DNA from: G965276675 sp965276675
GTDB lineage: Bacteria > Acidobacteriota > Terriglobia > Terriglobales > Acidobacteriaceae
Reading direction: 5' to 3'
NCBI GenBank assembly: GCA_965276675.1
Contig: OZ255624.1
Coordinates: 930,001-994,000, forward strand
DNA length: 64,000 nt
The position numbers and the translations under genes are program-made. Below the pieces are notes generated by a model, which saw only the letters and a list, made by a program, of their open reading frames with translations, was not told the origin of the DNA and ran no database searches. Positions 44,557 through 52,060 of the stretch are shown piece by piece (the stretch's first letter is position 1; each line of letters starts with the position of its first letter).

Positions 44557-45738
44557 TCATGGGGTCCTCTCGTGGTTGATCGTTAGCGTGGCATAGCGCA
44601 TGACGTAGTTGGCGAAATTGGCGAAGTCTCCGGTCCAAACAACCGTAGGCGTGGTGCCGGTGTAGATCGTGTCATTGAGGATCACAGGGTTGTAGGCACC
44701 CGAGTAGGCGGAGGTGTGAATGAGCGTCCACGGACCCCACGGATGCTGGGACTCATATCCGAGCCACACGCTATTTTTAAGATTATTGGTGCCACTGCCA
44801 GCAACTCCAGTGGGGTAGTAGAAAGTTAGCAGCAGATAGCGATTGAGCGCTGGCACATACTGCACATTCGGTTCCCCGAGCTTGCCGTAGTTTGAGATAA
44901 TCGCCGTCGCGCTGGCCTGCCTGCTGCTCCAGTTCACATCGAGCGATCCATCGCCCCCAGTGAACCACTGGTATTTGGTTGCATCGAGGTCTTGCAGATG
45001 CGCCCGGGCGACACGAGCGATATAAAAAGCATTGCCGCCACCCTGCTGACCACCACCGTTCCACGTGCCCTCATTTGAGATGAGGTACACGTAAGCATCA
45101 CCGTTGTCGTGCTGGTTGCAAGGAGCTAGGTATCCGAGCGTGCCGTCGTCGGCGCAGTAGTGTACGAATTCGGCAGAAGCAAAAAGGGTAGGCGTCGTGC
45201 CGAACATCAGCGCGGCGGGCGGATTGGTTTTCGCCCCATTCGGATTGAACCTGTTGAGGTTTTGAAAGTTGTTCCACGTCGCGCCGTGGTCCGGGCTCCA
45301 TATGATCTGCCCCGACCTTTGTGGGAACGCTCCCCCGGCATCAATCTTGGGGGAGTCGGACGTGCCCTTTCCAAAGCCCTGACGGCCGATCGCCATGAAT
45401 AGATAGCCATTCATGCAGAAAAGGCCCGTGTTCTTGGAGGAGAGGAAATCCGGTCCGGGATAGACCTGATTTGCGCCGTACCCCGTGAGGCCGTTGACGG
45501 TCTGGATAGTAAGAGGCGATTCGGAGAGCACCTTCATCAGCGACATAGGCGTCGAAATTCCCGCCGGCTGGCCGCTGATGGTGAAGCCGTAGTTATCATC
45601 GCTCGTCATATATACCGAGCCGTCGTCAGATTTGCAGTTATAGAACGTATCGCCGTGACCCTGATTGTTCGGGTTGATGTCGTTGTAGTTGGTGACGGCG
45701 CCAAGCATGAGGCCCGTGATCGGAGTGGAGGCCGGCAT
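44557..45738 (-). CDS. Secreted-type beta-propeller (DUF4185-like) protein, probably N-terminally truncated
   Basis: 393 residues with repeated propeller-like blades: IIWSPDHGATWNNFQ, YVYLISNEGTWNGGGQQ, YLLLTFYYPTGVAGSG and WLGYESQHPWGPWTLIHT, which resemble DUF4185/glycosidase-like propellers. The Met at 45738 falls in a linker (LATTAMPASTPITG) and has no signal peptide or convincing ribosome site. The frame stays open upstream to a TAA at 45868-45870 and encodes part of an Fn3 domain, so the original gene was longer. It may no longer be expressed. Function unknown; the intact ancestor was probably exported. Confidence 0.6.
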   Translation of the reverse strand: MPASTPITGLMLGAVTNYNDINPNNQGHGDTFYNCKSDDGSVYMTSDDNYGFTISGQPAGISTPMSLMKVLSESPLTIQTVNGLTGYGANQVYPGPDFLSSKNTGLFCMNGYLFMAIGRQGFGKGTSDSPKIDAGGAFPQRSGQIIWSPDHGATWNNFQNLNRFNPNGAKTNPPAALMFGTTPTLFASAEFVHYCADDGTLGYLAPCNQHDNGDAYVYLISNEGTWNGGGQQGGGNAFYIARVARAHLQDLDATKYQWFTGGDGSLDVNWSSRQASATAIISNYGKLGEPNVQYVPALNRYLLLTFYYPTGVAGSGTNNLKNSVWLGYESQHPWGPWTLIHTSAYSGAYNPVILNDTIYTGTTPTVVWTGDFANFANYVMRYATLTINHERTP

Positions 45739-45941
45739 GGCCGTAGTCGCAAGGGTGAAAAGCGAGATTGCCGATCCGCTGCTGTTCGTTGCCGCGATCT
45801 GGCAGAAGTACGTGGTGGACGGGAGAAGCCCGGCGACGATCTGCTGATGCGCCAGACCCGATGGGTCTTAGTGACGCCTTTGGTGGCAACACGAATGGGA
45901 TGCTCTGCCTGGAACCTTGGATGGTCGCGCGCCACCTGCAC
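45739..45941 (-). pseudogene. Remnant Fn3 domain upstream of the propeller gene
   Basis: On the minus strand DPSGLAHQQIVAGLLPSTTY (ending near 45808) continues as FCQIAATNSSGSAIS into the propeller frame. Just before it, in another frame, FQAEHPIRVATKGVTKT precedes. Joined as GVTKT-DPSG they reproduce the strand pattern of bacterial Fn3 domains. A frameshift near 45866, with an in-frame TAA, separates them. The remaining bases up to the transaldolase start (46110) show no gene. Confidence 0.45.
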
Positions 45942-46110
45942 AACGATAGAAGTCCAACTCGATCCGACCGCAGCCGGTCCGGGCTACAACCCATGTGCCT
46001 CGCGTGCAGGGCGGCTGGCCGTATTAGGGTGCCCGGTCCGCGAATGCGCCCAGATGCATCTCACCTACTTGATAGAATGGGAAATATAGTCGAAGTGACA
46101 AGGAGCCGTT

Positions 46111-47121
46111 ATGGCAAAGACATTGCTCGAGCAACTTCGTGGGATGACCAAAGTAGTTTCAGATAGCGGGGACTTTGGCTCGATAGAAAAATTCAAGCCT
46201 CAAGACAGCACGACGAATCCTTCCCTTATCCTTGCGGCTGCCAAGATGCCGGAGTACAGCTCGATTGTGGACGATGTGCTTAAGGGAGCAAAGGATGAGC
46301 TGGGCGAGAAGGCCACAGACAAGGAAGTCGCCAACCTGGCTTTTAAGCGGCTGGCGGTTGCGTTTGGTCAGAAGATTCTGGCGATCATTCCAGGCCGCGT
46401 CTCGACGGAAGTGGACGCTCGCCTCTCCTACGACAAAGATGCGTCGATGCAGCAGGCGCGCGAGATTATCAAGCAATACGATAAAGCCGGGATCTCGCGG
46501 GATCGCGTGCTGATCAAGCTTGCCTCCACCTGGGAGGGTATCCAGGCTGCCCATCAGCTGGAAACGGAGGGCATTCACTGCAATATGACACTGCTTTTCG
46601 GCATGCATCAGGCAGTAGCATGCGCCGAGGCGAAGGCCACGCTGATCTCGCCGTTCGTGGGCCGCATCCTCGACTGGTACAAGAAAGATACGGGTAAGGA
46701 CTACCAGGGCGCCGACGATCCTGGCGTGCAGTCCGTCACGACGATCTACAACTACTACAAGAAGTTCGACTACAAGACAGTCGTCATGGGCGCCAGCTTC
46801 CGCAACATAGGCGAGATCACCGAACTTGCGGGTTGTGATCTGCTGACCATCGCACCGAAGCTGCTGGCGGAGCTCGATTCAACAGAGAAGGAGCTGCCGC
46901 GCAAGCTCGATCCGGAGAAGGCGAAGAGCATGCAGATTGAGAAGATCGAGATGAACCAGCAAATCTTCGAGAAGATGCACGAGGAAGACCGGATGGCGCA
47001 CGACAAGCTGAAGGAAGGCATCGAGGGCTTCACTGCTTCGCTCGAGGAGCTTGAGCAATTGCTTGCCAAGCGCCTGACCGAGTTGGGGGCGAATACGCAG
47101 CCGGAGCTGGCCACCAAATAA
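46111..47121 (+). CDS. tal: Transaldolase
   Basis: 336 residues; transfers a three-carbon dihydroxyacetone unit between sugar phosphates. N-terminal DSTTNPSLILAAAKMPEY, ARLSYDKDASMQQAREI and RVLIKLASTWEGIQAAHQL, with the Schiff-base Lys in IKLAST; NMTLLFGMHQAVACAEA and MGASFRNIGEI are also typical. ACAAGGAGCCGTT precedes the ATG. It completes the non-oxidative branch begun by tkt and rpiB 32 kb away, but is not linked to that cluster. A strong terminator follows. Confidence 0.96.
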   Translation: MAKTLLEQLRGMTKVVSDSGDFGSIEKFKPQDSTTNPSLILAAAKMPEYSSIVDDVLKGAKDELGEKATDKEVANLAFKRLAVAFGQKILAIIPGRVSTEVDARLSYDKDASMQQAREIIKQYDKAGISRDRVLIKLASTWEGIQAAHQLETEGIHCNMTLLFGMHQAVACAEAKATLISPFVGRILDWYKKDTGKDYQGADDPGVQSVTTIYNYYKKFDYKTVVMGASFRNIGEITELAGCDLLTIAPKLLAELDSTEKELPRKLDPEKAKSMQIEKIEMNQQIFEKMHEEDRMAHDKLKEGIEGFTASLEELEQLLAKRLTELGANTQPELATK

Positions 47122-47141
47122 TCGCATTTTCATTACGGAAA

Positions 47142-47177
47142 AGAACAGGCAGCCGAAGATGGCTGCCTATTCTTTTT
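47142..47177 (+). terminator. Intrinsic terminator of the transaldolase gene
   Basis: AGGCAGCC, GAAGAT loop, GGCTGCCT flanked by AAGAA and TTCTTTTT: a perfect eight-base GC-rich stem with a T-run, 20 bases after the tal stop. Confidence 0.85.
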
Positions 47178-47386
47178 GCTGCCACGGCTTTCGCACTCGC
47201 GCCAGCTGAGTGCTAGCGAAGTTTAGAGTGACCCGAGAAGGTAATAGCCACCGTCGCATATCCGCGCTAGATTCTGGGTCTATACCCCTGAAAGCTGAAT
47301 ACGCTTGTTGCAAGAACTGCCTTGATTCGCTGCAAGGAACTGTTGCAGTAAAAATGAACGCACCACAACCTTCTTAGGAGGTGGAT

Positions 47387-47950
47387 GTGATTCCACAAGA
47401 GCACTCACTTCGTTCCTTGTTCCACGAGTTGGTGGATGATTGTTGTAACCGCGGTCTGGGCATGGAGGATACCGAGATCTCCAGCTATATGGCCGACCTG
47501 CTGACGGATTTCTCTGAGAGCACAAGGGTTTACGCCATGCGCGACGGCGGAGGAAGACCGCTGCACGATATCGCCGCCATGGTCGCTGCTTCGGACCCGG
47601 TGCACGGCACCGCACCGTCTTTCGACGCGGAACGTCTGGCACGCAAACACATCGGCGACTATGCGCTCTTCTTTGCCGGCATGTACCCCGAGGCCATGCA
47701 AGCTTCGGTGATGGGTGATATCTCGCTGCAGCCCGCCACCTTTATGCGGCTGATCGAGACAGGCAAGGAGAGCTACTCGATCGTCGCCTCCTTCAACCTC
47801 TTCGAATACGCGCGAGAGGCTCCGCTGTTCGAGCGGCTGGCCGATCAGTTCGAGACCTGCATCTATGGCCTGAATCTGGTACGAACAGAGCTGGACAGGC
47901 GCAAGGCGCTGACCTCCGGCAGGGCAACGCCGCAGAAACACCTGATGTAG
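47387..47950 (+). CDS. Conserved-looking hypothetical protein
   Basis: 187 residues starting at GTG 47387, placed by a perfect AGGAGG five bases upstream; a GTG six bases earlier is less well spaced. No signal or membrane segment. Mostly helical: SLRSLFHELVDDCCNRGL, ISSYMADLLTDFSESTR, RKHIGDYALFFAGMYPEA, and YSIVASFNLFEYAREAPLFE. The spacing of aromatic and acidic residues suggests a compact alpha-helical fold. I do not recognise the family. It is monocistronic between transaldolase and the convergent hslU. Confidence 0.7.
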   Translation: MIPQEHSLRSLFHELVDDCCNRGLGMEDTEISSYMADLLTDFSESTRVYAMRDGGGRPLHDIAAMVAASDPVHGTAPSFDAERLARKHIGDYALFFAGMYPEAMQASVMGDISLQPATFMRLIETGKESYSIVASFNLFEYAREAPLFERLADQFETCIYGLNLVRTELDRRKALTSGRATPQKHLM

Positions 47951-48013
47951 CTTTGACATCTAAAGGAAACAGCTTCGCTCGATGGGGCGCAGCCGTTTAT
48001 GTATCAGTATTAA

Positions 48014-49609
48014 TTACAGGATGTAGCGGGACAGGTCCTGGTTCTTCACGATTGAGGCGACCATCTGCTGCACATAGGATGGATCGATAACCACGACTCT
48101 CTCCGGTGGTCCTCCATTTTCGCCAGGGCGTTCGACCATCGGCAATGGAACAGTGGCGCCCATGCCATCGCTGGCCGCGGCTGCCAGGTCGACCACGCCT
48201 TCGGCGTTCTTCTCACCCTTGATCAGGTCGGGCGCAAGGAAGCTGATCTCGTCGAGTACGCGTTCCATGATAGTGTGCAGCCGGCGCGCGCCGATGTTCT
48301 CTGTCGTCTCGTTCACACGAAAAGCAAATTGCGCGATCTCCTCCAAAGCCTCGGGCGTGAACTCAAGTTTCAGGCCTTCGGTCTCAAGGAGAGCCGTTGA
48401 TTGTTTGGTGAGCGACGACTTCGGTTCGGTCAGGATGCGAATGAAATCCTCGACCGTGAGCGACTGCAGCTCTACGCGGATGGGGAAGCGGCCTTGCAGC
48501 TCCGGAATCAGGTCGCTTGGCTTGGAGACGTGAAAGGCTCCGGCTGCAATAAAGAGGATGTGATCCGTGCTCACGTTGCCGTAGCGCGTGTTGACTGTCG
48601 TCCCCTCGACAATGGGCAGAATGTCCCGCTGTACGCCTTCGCGGGAGATGTCGGGGCCGTGACCACCTTCGCGGCCTGCGACCTTGTCGATCTCATCGAG
48701 GAAGACAATGCCGGAGTTCTCGACGCGCTCCACGGCAAGCCGCGTGACCTGCTCCATATCGATGAGGCGCTGCTCTTCTTCCTGCACTAAATAATCAAAG
48801 GCTTCGCCAACCTTCATCTTCCGCTTCTTGGTGCGCTGGCCGAAGAGACTCGGCAGGATGTCCTTCAGGTTGACATCCATCTCTTCGGCGCCCTGATTGG
48901 AGATGATTTCAAAGCTCGGCACATTGCGTTCACGTACGTCAATCTCGACCGTGCGCTCGTCCAGCCGCCCCTCGCGAAACTGCTGCCGCAGCTTTTCGCG
49001 GGTACGCCCGTGAGAGTCGCTCGGCTTCTCTTTGCTGGTTTCGGTAGGCACGTCCCCGGTCACATCCGGAAGGACTGCGTCTATGATCTTGCTCTCGTCA
49101 GTCTTGCTCTCGGTAGGCGCGTGCGCGGTGGCTATAGGCACGACGGGAGGCGGTGGTAGTAGCAGATCGAGCAGGCGCTCTTCTGCGTTCAGCTCCGCCT
49201 TGTCTTCGACCTCTTCCAGCTTCTCTTCGCGCACCATGTCGATCGCGATCTCCACCAGATCGCGAATCATCGACTCCACATCCCGGCCAACATAGCCGAC
49301 CTCGGTAAACTTGGAGGCCTCGACCTTTAGGAATGGCGAGTTCGTCAGCTTTGCTAGCCGGCGCGCAATCTCCGTTTTGCCCACGCCGGTTGGTCCGATC
49401 ATGATGATGTTCTTCGGCATGATGTCTTCCGCGAGGTCGGGCGGAAGCTTCTGCCGGCGCATGCGGTTGCGCAGGGCAATGGCGACGGCGCGCTTGGCGG
49501 CGCGCTGCCCCACTACATATTTGTCCAGCTCCGCCACAATCTGCCGCGGCGTGAGCTCATCCAGTGCGAGTTCCTGGTCCTCTGCGGCGCCAGGAAGATA
49601 GATTGCCAT
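48014..49609 (-). CDS. hslU: ATP-dependent protease ATPase subunit HslU, with insertions
   Basis: 531 residues, about 90 longer than the usual 440-450. AAA+ unfoldase that feeds substrates to HslV. LTPRQIVAELDKYVVGQ, Walker A IGPTGVGKTEIARRLA (about 71-86), Walker B IVFLDEID, sensor-type GAFHVSKPSDLIPELQGR and ENIGARRLHTIMERVLDEI are intact, as is the C-terminal LSRYIL tail that docks into HslV. Extra sequence lies in the I-domain (about 155-202, acidic and Pro/Thr-rich) and near the C-terminus (about 462-505, Gly/Ala/Pro-rich). It lies 46 bases after hslV, same operon. Confidence 0.95.
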   Translation of the reverse strand: MAIYLPGAAEDQELALDELTPRQIVAELDKYVVGQRAAKRAVAIALRNRMRRQKLPPDLAEDIMPKNIIMIGPTGVGKTEIARRLAKLTNSPFLKVEASKFTEVGYVGRDVESMIRDLVEIAIDMVREEKLEEVEDKAELNAEERLLDLLLPPPPVVPIATAHAPTESKTDESKIIDAVLPDVTGDVPTETSKEKPSDSHGRTREKLRQQFREGRLDERTVEIDVRERNVPSFEIISNQGAEEMDVNLKDILPSLFGQRTKKRKMKVGEAFDYLVQEEEQRLIDMEQVTRLAVERVENSGIVFLDEIDKVAGREGGHGPDISREGVQRDILPIVEGTTVNTRYGNVSTDHILFIAAGAFHVSKPSDLIPELQGRFPIRVELQSLTVEDFIRILTEPKSSLTKQSTALLETEGLKLEFTPEALEEIAQFAFRVNETTENIGARRLHTIMERVLDEISFLAPDLIKGEKNAEGVVDLAAAASDGMGATVPLPMVERPGENGGPPERVVVIDPSYVQQMVASIVKNQDLSRYIL

Positions 49610-49655
49610 AGCCCTAATCTCCTTCCGGGCTTGCTAGAGTGCGCTCGCCTAAAGG

Positions 49656-50270
49656 CTAAGCGTGCAGTTCTTCGATGGTGATCTGGTCGTTGGTGTAGAT
49701 GCAGATCTGCCCAGCGATTTTGAGCGACTTCTCGGCGATAGTGCGCGCAGGCAGGTCGGTGTTCTCGATCAGAGCCCGCGCGGAGGCCAGCGCGAAGGAG
49801 CCGCCACTGCCGATAGCCGCAATGCCCTCGTCAGGCTCGATTACGTCGCCCGAGCCGCTGAGCAGGAAGGTCTGCTGCGGGTCCGCGACAATGAGTAGGG
49901 CTTCCAGGTTGCGCAGCATCTTATCGGTGCGCCAGTCTTTGGCCAGCTCGACCGCCGACCGCCCAATGTTGCCGGCGTACTGCTCCAACTTGCCTTCAAA
50001 GCGGCTGAAGAGGGAGAAGGCATCAGCAGTGGACCCGGCGAAGCCAGCCAAGACCTTATCCTGGTAGAGCCGCCGGATTTTACGCGCGGAGTGTTTGATG
50101 ACGCTGTCGCCCAGGGTTACCTGACCGTCCGCAGCCATGACCACGCTGTTTCCGCGACGAACGCAGACGACAGTGGTCGAGCGGATGCGAGGCGCCCGGA
50201 GTTCAGAAATTGTAAGGGTATTAAGACCGGCGCGAGAGCCACCAACCGGCGTAGGAGAAACTTTTTTCAT
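49656..50270 (-). CDS. hslV: ATP-dependent protease subunit HslV, with N-terminal extension
   Basis: 204 residues; proteasome-like threonine protease core. The family block RSTTVVCVRRGNSVVMAADG, then GDSVIKHSARKIRRLY and VLAGFAGSTADAFSLFSRFE, is typical. In most HslV proteins the catalytic Thr directly follows the start Met; here it would be Thr32, preceded by a 31-residue segment (MKKVSPTPVGGSRAG...) that must be processed. No alternative ATG, GTG or TTG exists between the start and Thr32. The C-terminal KIAGQICIYTNDQITIEEL is standard. Confidence 0.94.
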   Translation of the reverse strand: MKKVSPTPVGGSRAGLNTLTISELRAPRIRSTTVVCVRRGNSVVMAADGQVTLGDSVIKHSARKIRRLYQDKVLAGFAGSTADAFSLFSRFEGKLEQYAGNIGRSAVELAKDWRTDKMLRNLEALLIVADPQQTFLLSGSGDVIEPDEGIAAIGSGGSFALASARALIENTDLPARTIAEKSLKIAGQICIYTNDQITIEELHA

Positions 50271-50444
50271 GCTTTGAACTAGTATACGCCTGGCAGTATG
50301 GTAGGCAGAGGTGCCGTCCAGCTCGCATTCACTGAGCCCTTTGGGTTACCTGTAACTGCACCGTTGGGGTGCCACAACCGACGCTCCCTGCGCTATTGTT
50401 GTTTGCAGGGGGAGCCTCTAGGCACGCCCTACTTTGGAGCCTCG

Positions 50445-50921
50445 ATGTACGGTATCTCTCTGCGCCTGACGCAAATCTTCGGAACGGTGGCCGCCGCTGG
50501 AGCGCTCGCCGGCTGTGCAGCGGCCTTTGCGCTTACGCGTAAGCACCCCAGCCCCGAAGAGCTGGAGCGGGACCGCCGCACGGCCCTGATCAAGAGTGGG
50601 CGGATCATCGACGCGACGGTACTGGACATCTCCGACTTGTCGGCCGAGGAGAGTGGGCACCCGATGGGGCTGCAGCTGATCCTTTACCAATACGAGATCT
50701 CCGGCGTGGTCTACGAGTGTTCCCAGGACGTGACGTTGCTGAAAAACGTGGTGGACATCTACGAGTGCAGGCTGGGCTTTCCGGCTTCGGTGCGCTACGA
50801 TCCGCACAGCCCGGGCAATAGCATCATCGTGGCGGAGTCCTGGAGTGGTTTGCGCGAGACCGCCAACTCGGTGCCGCTGCATCCTCTGCGGCGTCCGACG
50901 GCACAGCAGGTCCTGCGTTAA
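50445..50921 (+). CDS. Hypothetical protein with N-terminal membrane segment
   Basis: 158 residues from ATG 50445 (GGAG eight bases upstream). One N-terminal hydrophobic segment, IFGTVAAAGALAGCAAAFAL, is either an anchor or a lipoprotein-like signal. The soluble part is beta-rich: GRIIDATVLDISDLSAEE, LILYQYEISGVVYECSQDV and SVRYDPHSPGNSIIVAE. The last pattern (RYDP..P..SIV) recalls DUF3592-like domains that sit on the outer face of the membrane. Function unknown. It lies between hslV, divergent, and the CDF exporter. Confidence 0.7.
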   Translation: MYGISLRLTQIFGTVAAAGALAGCAAAFALTRKHPSPEELERDRRTALIKSGRIIDATVLDISDLSAEESGHPMGLQLILYQYEISGVVYECSQDVTLLKNVVDIYECRLGFPASVRYDPHSPGNSIIVAESWSGLRETANSVPLHPLRRPTAQQVLR

Positions 50922-51042
50922 GACCTGCCTTGAGCTAACAGCGGGGCTTGCGCTCTAGTGGATGTTTCGCTTGATGAAACAGCTGAAGGCTGATCGCGCT
51001 CCGGCGTTGAAGCAGCACTTTCGCGGCGGGTAGACTAGAACC

Positions 51043-51984
51043 ATGCACGTGCATGGCCCGTCCACGGGGAAGACTCAGCGCATTCTGCGGCTCTCGCTGG
51101 TAGCGACGCTCTGCTACGTGCTGGTCACGTTCATCGCGGGGGTAAGGGCCCACTCGCTCGCGCTGATCTCTGAGGCGGGACACAACGTCTCAGACGCTCT
51201 GGCGCTGCTGCTGTCTTTTGTCGCGGTGTACTTTCAGAGCCGGCCGGCAACGGACAAAAAGACCTTTGGCTACCAGCGTGCAGGCGTGCTCGCGGCGTTT
51301 CTGAATGCGATCACCCTCATCGTTATCGCCGTAGGGATTGCCATCGAAGCGGTACATCGGCTCAATCAGCCGGTTGCTGTACAGCCCCGGGTGATGATGC
51401 TGGTGGCGGCTGCTGGCGTGGTGATGAACGGTATTATCGCGGCGTTCTTGTGGCGTGGAGCGAAGGACATCAACATTCGCAGCACCTTTATTCACATGCT
51501 GGGTGACACGCTCTCGACGGCTGCGGTGATCCTCGGCGGCATTGGCATCCTGCTCTCCGGGTATAACTGGATCGATCCGGTACTGTCGTTGATCATCTCG
51601 GCCTTGATTGTGTGGAGCTCACTCTCGATCGTGCGGGAGACGCTCAATATTCTGTTGGAAGGCACTCCGTCGGGGCTTTCACTCCCGGACATCCGGTTGA
51701 GCCTCGTGGCGATTGACGGCGTGCAGGATGTGCACGATCTTCATGTTTGGAACCTGGGATCGCAGACTCGGGCACTTGCGACCCACATCCGCATTGCCGA
51801 TATTCCTCCCTCGGAGAGCAACCGCATCCTCGCGGAGATCAAGACGACGCTCCAGAAGCGCTTCCACATCGGCCACACGACTATTCAGTTTGAGCATGCA
51901 GAGTGTGAGATCATCCACGGCTGCGTAATGGCGATAGACGAGGTGCATGCTCACCAGCACCACGGGCATAGCCACAGCCGCTAG
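51043..51984 (+). CDS. Cation diffusion facilitator (CDF) metal exporter
   Basis: 313 residues with six transmembrane helices and a C-terminal cytoplasmic domain. Metal-site motifs: ALISEAGHNVSDALALL in helix 2 and FIHMLGDTLSTAAVIL in helix 5, both HxxxD. FGYQRAGVLAAFLNAI is the conserved helix 3 start. The C-terminal domain has DVHDLHVWNLGS and ends in a His-rich tail (HAHQHHGHSHS). Exports Zn2+ or a related divalent metal in exchange for protons; the HxxxD sites and the tail favour zinc (ZitB/CzcD type). Confidence 0.92.
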   Translation: MHVHGPSTGKTQRILRLSLVATLCYVLVTFIAGVRAHSLALISEAGHNVSDALALLLSFVAVYFQSRPATDKKTFGYQRAGVLAAFLNAITLIVIAVGIAIEAVHRLNQPVAVQPRVMMLVAAAGVVMNGIIAAFLWRGAKDINIRSTFIHMLGDTLSTAAVILGGIGILLSGYNWIDPVLSLIISALIVWSSLSIVRETLNILLEGTPSGLSLPDIRLSLVAIDGVQDVHDLHVWNLGSQTRALATHIRIADIPPSESNRILAEIKTTLQKRFHIGHTTIQFEHAECEIIHGCVMAIDEVHAHQHHGHSHSR

Positions 51985-52060
51985 TCCGCGCTCCGGCTGT
52001 CGCTCTCAAGAGAAGAGCAGTCATTCGGCTACGCTTATATCAAAGTTCAGGAGAGAATCA

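Noticed and set aside
47200..47240. CIRCE-like GAGTGCTAG near hslVU
   Set aside because: Only a half-site (GAGTGCTAG); no TTAGCACTC partner at the right spacing, and it is not at the hslV promoter.
51947..52060. N-terminal extension of the M3 peptidase frame
   Set aside because: Overlaps the CDF gene, and a GTG with CAGGAGAG upstream gives a normal start.
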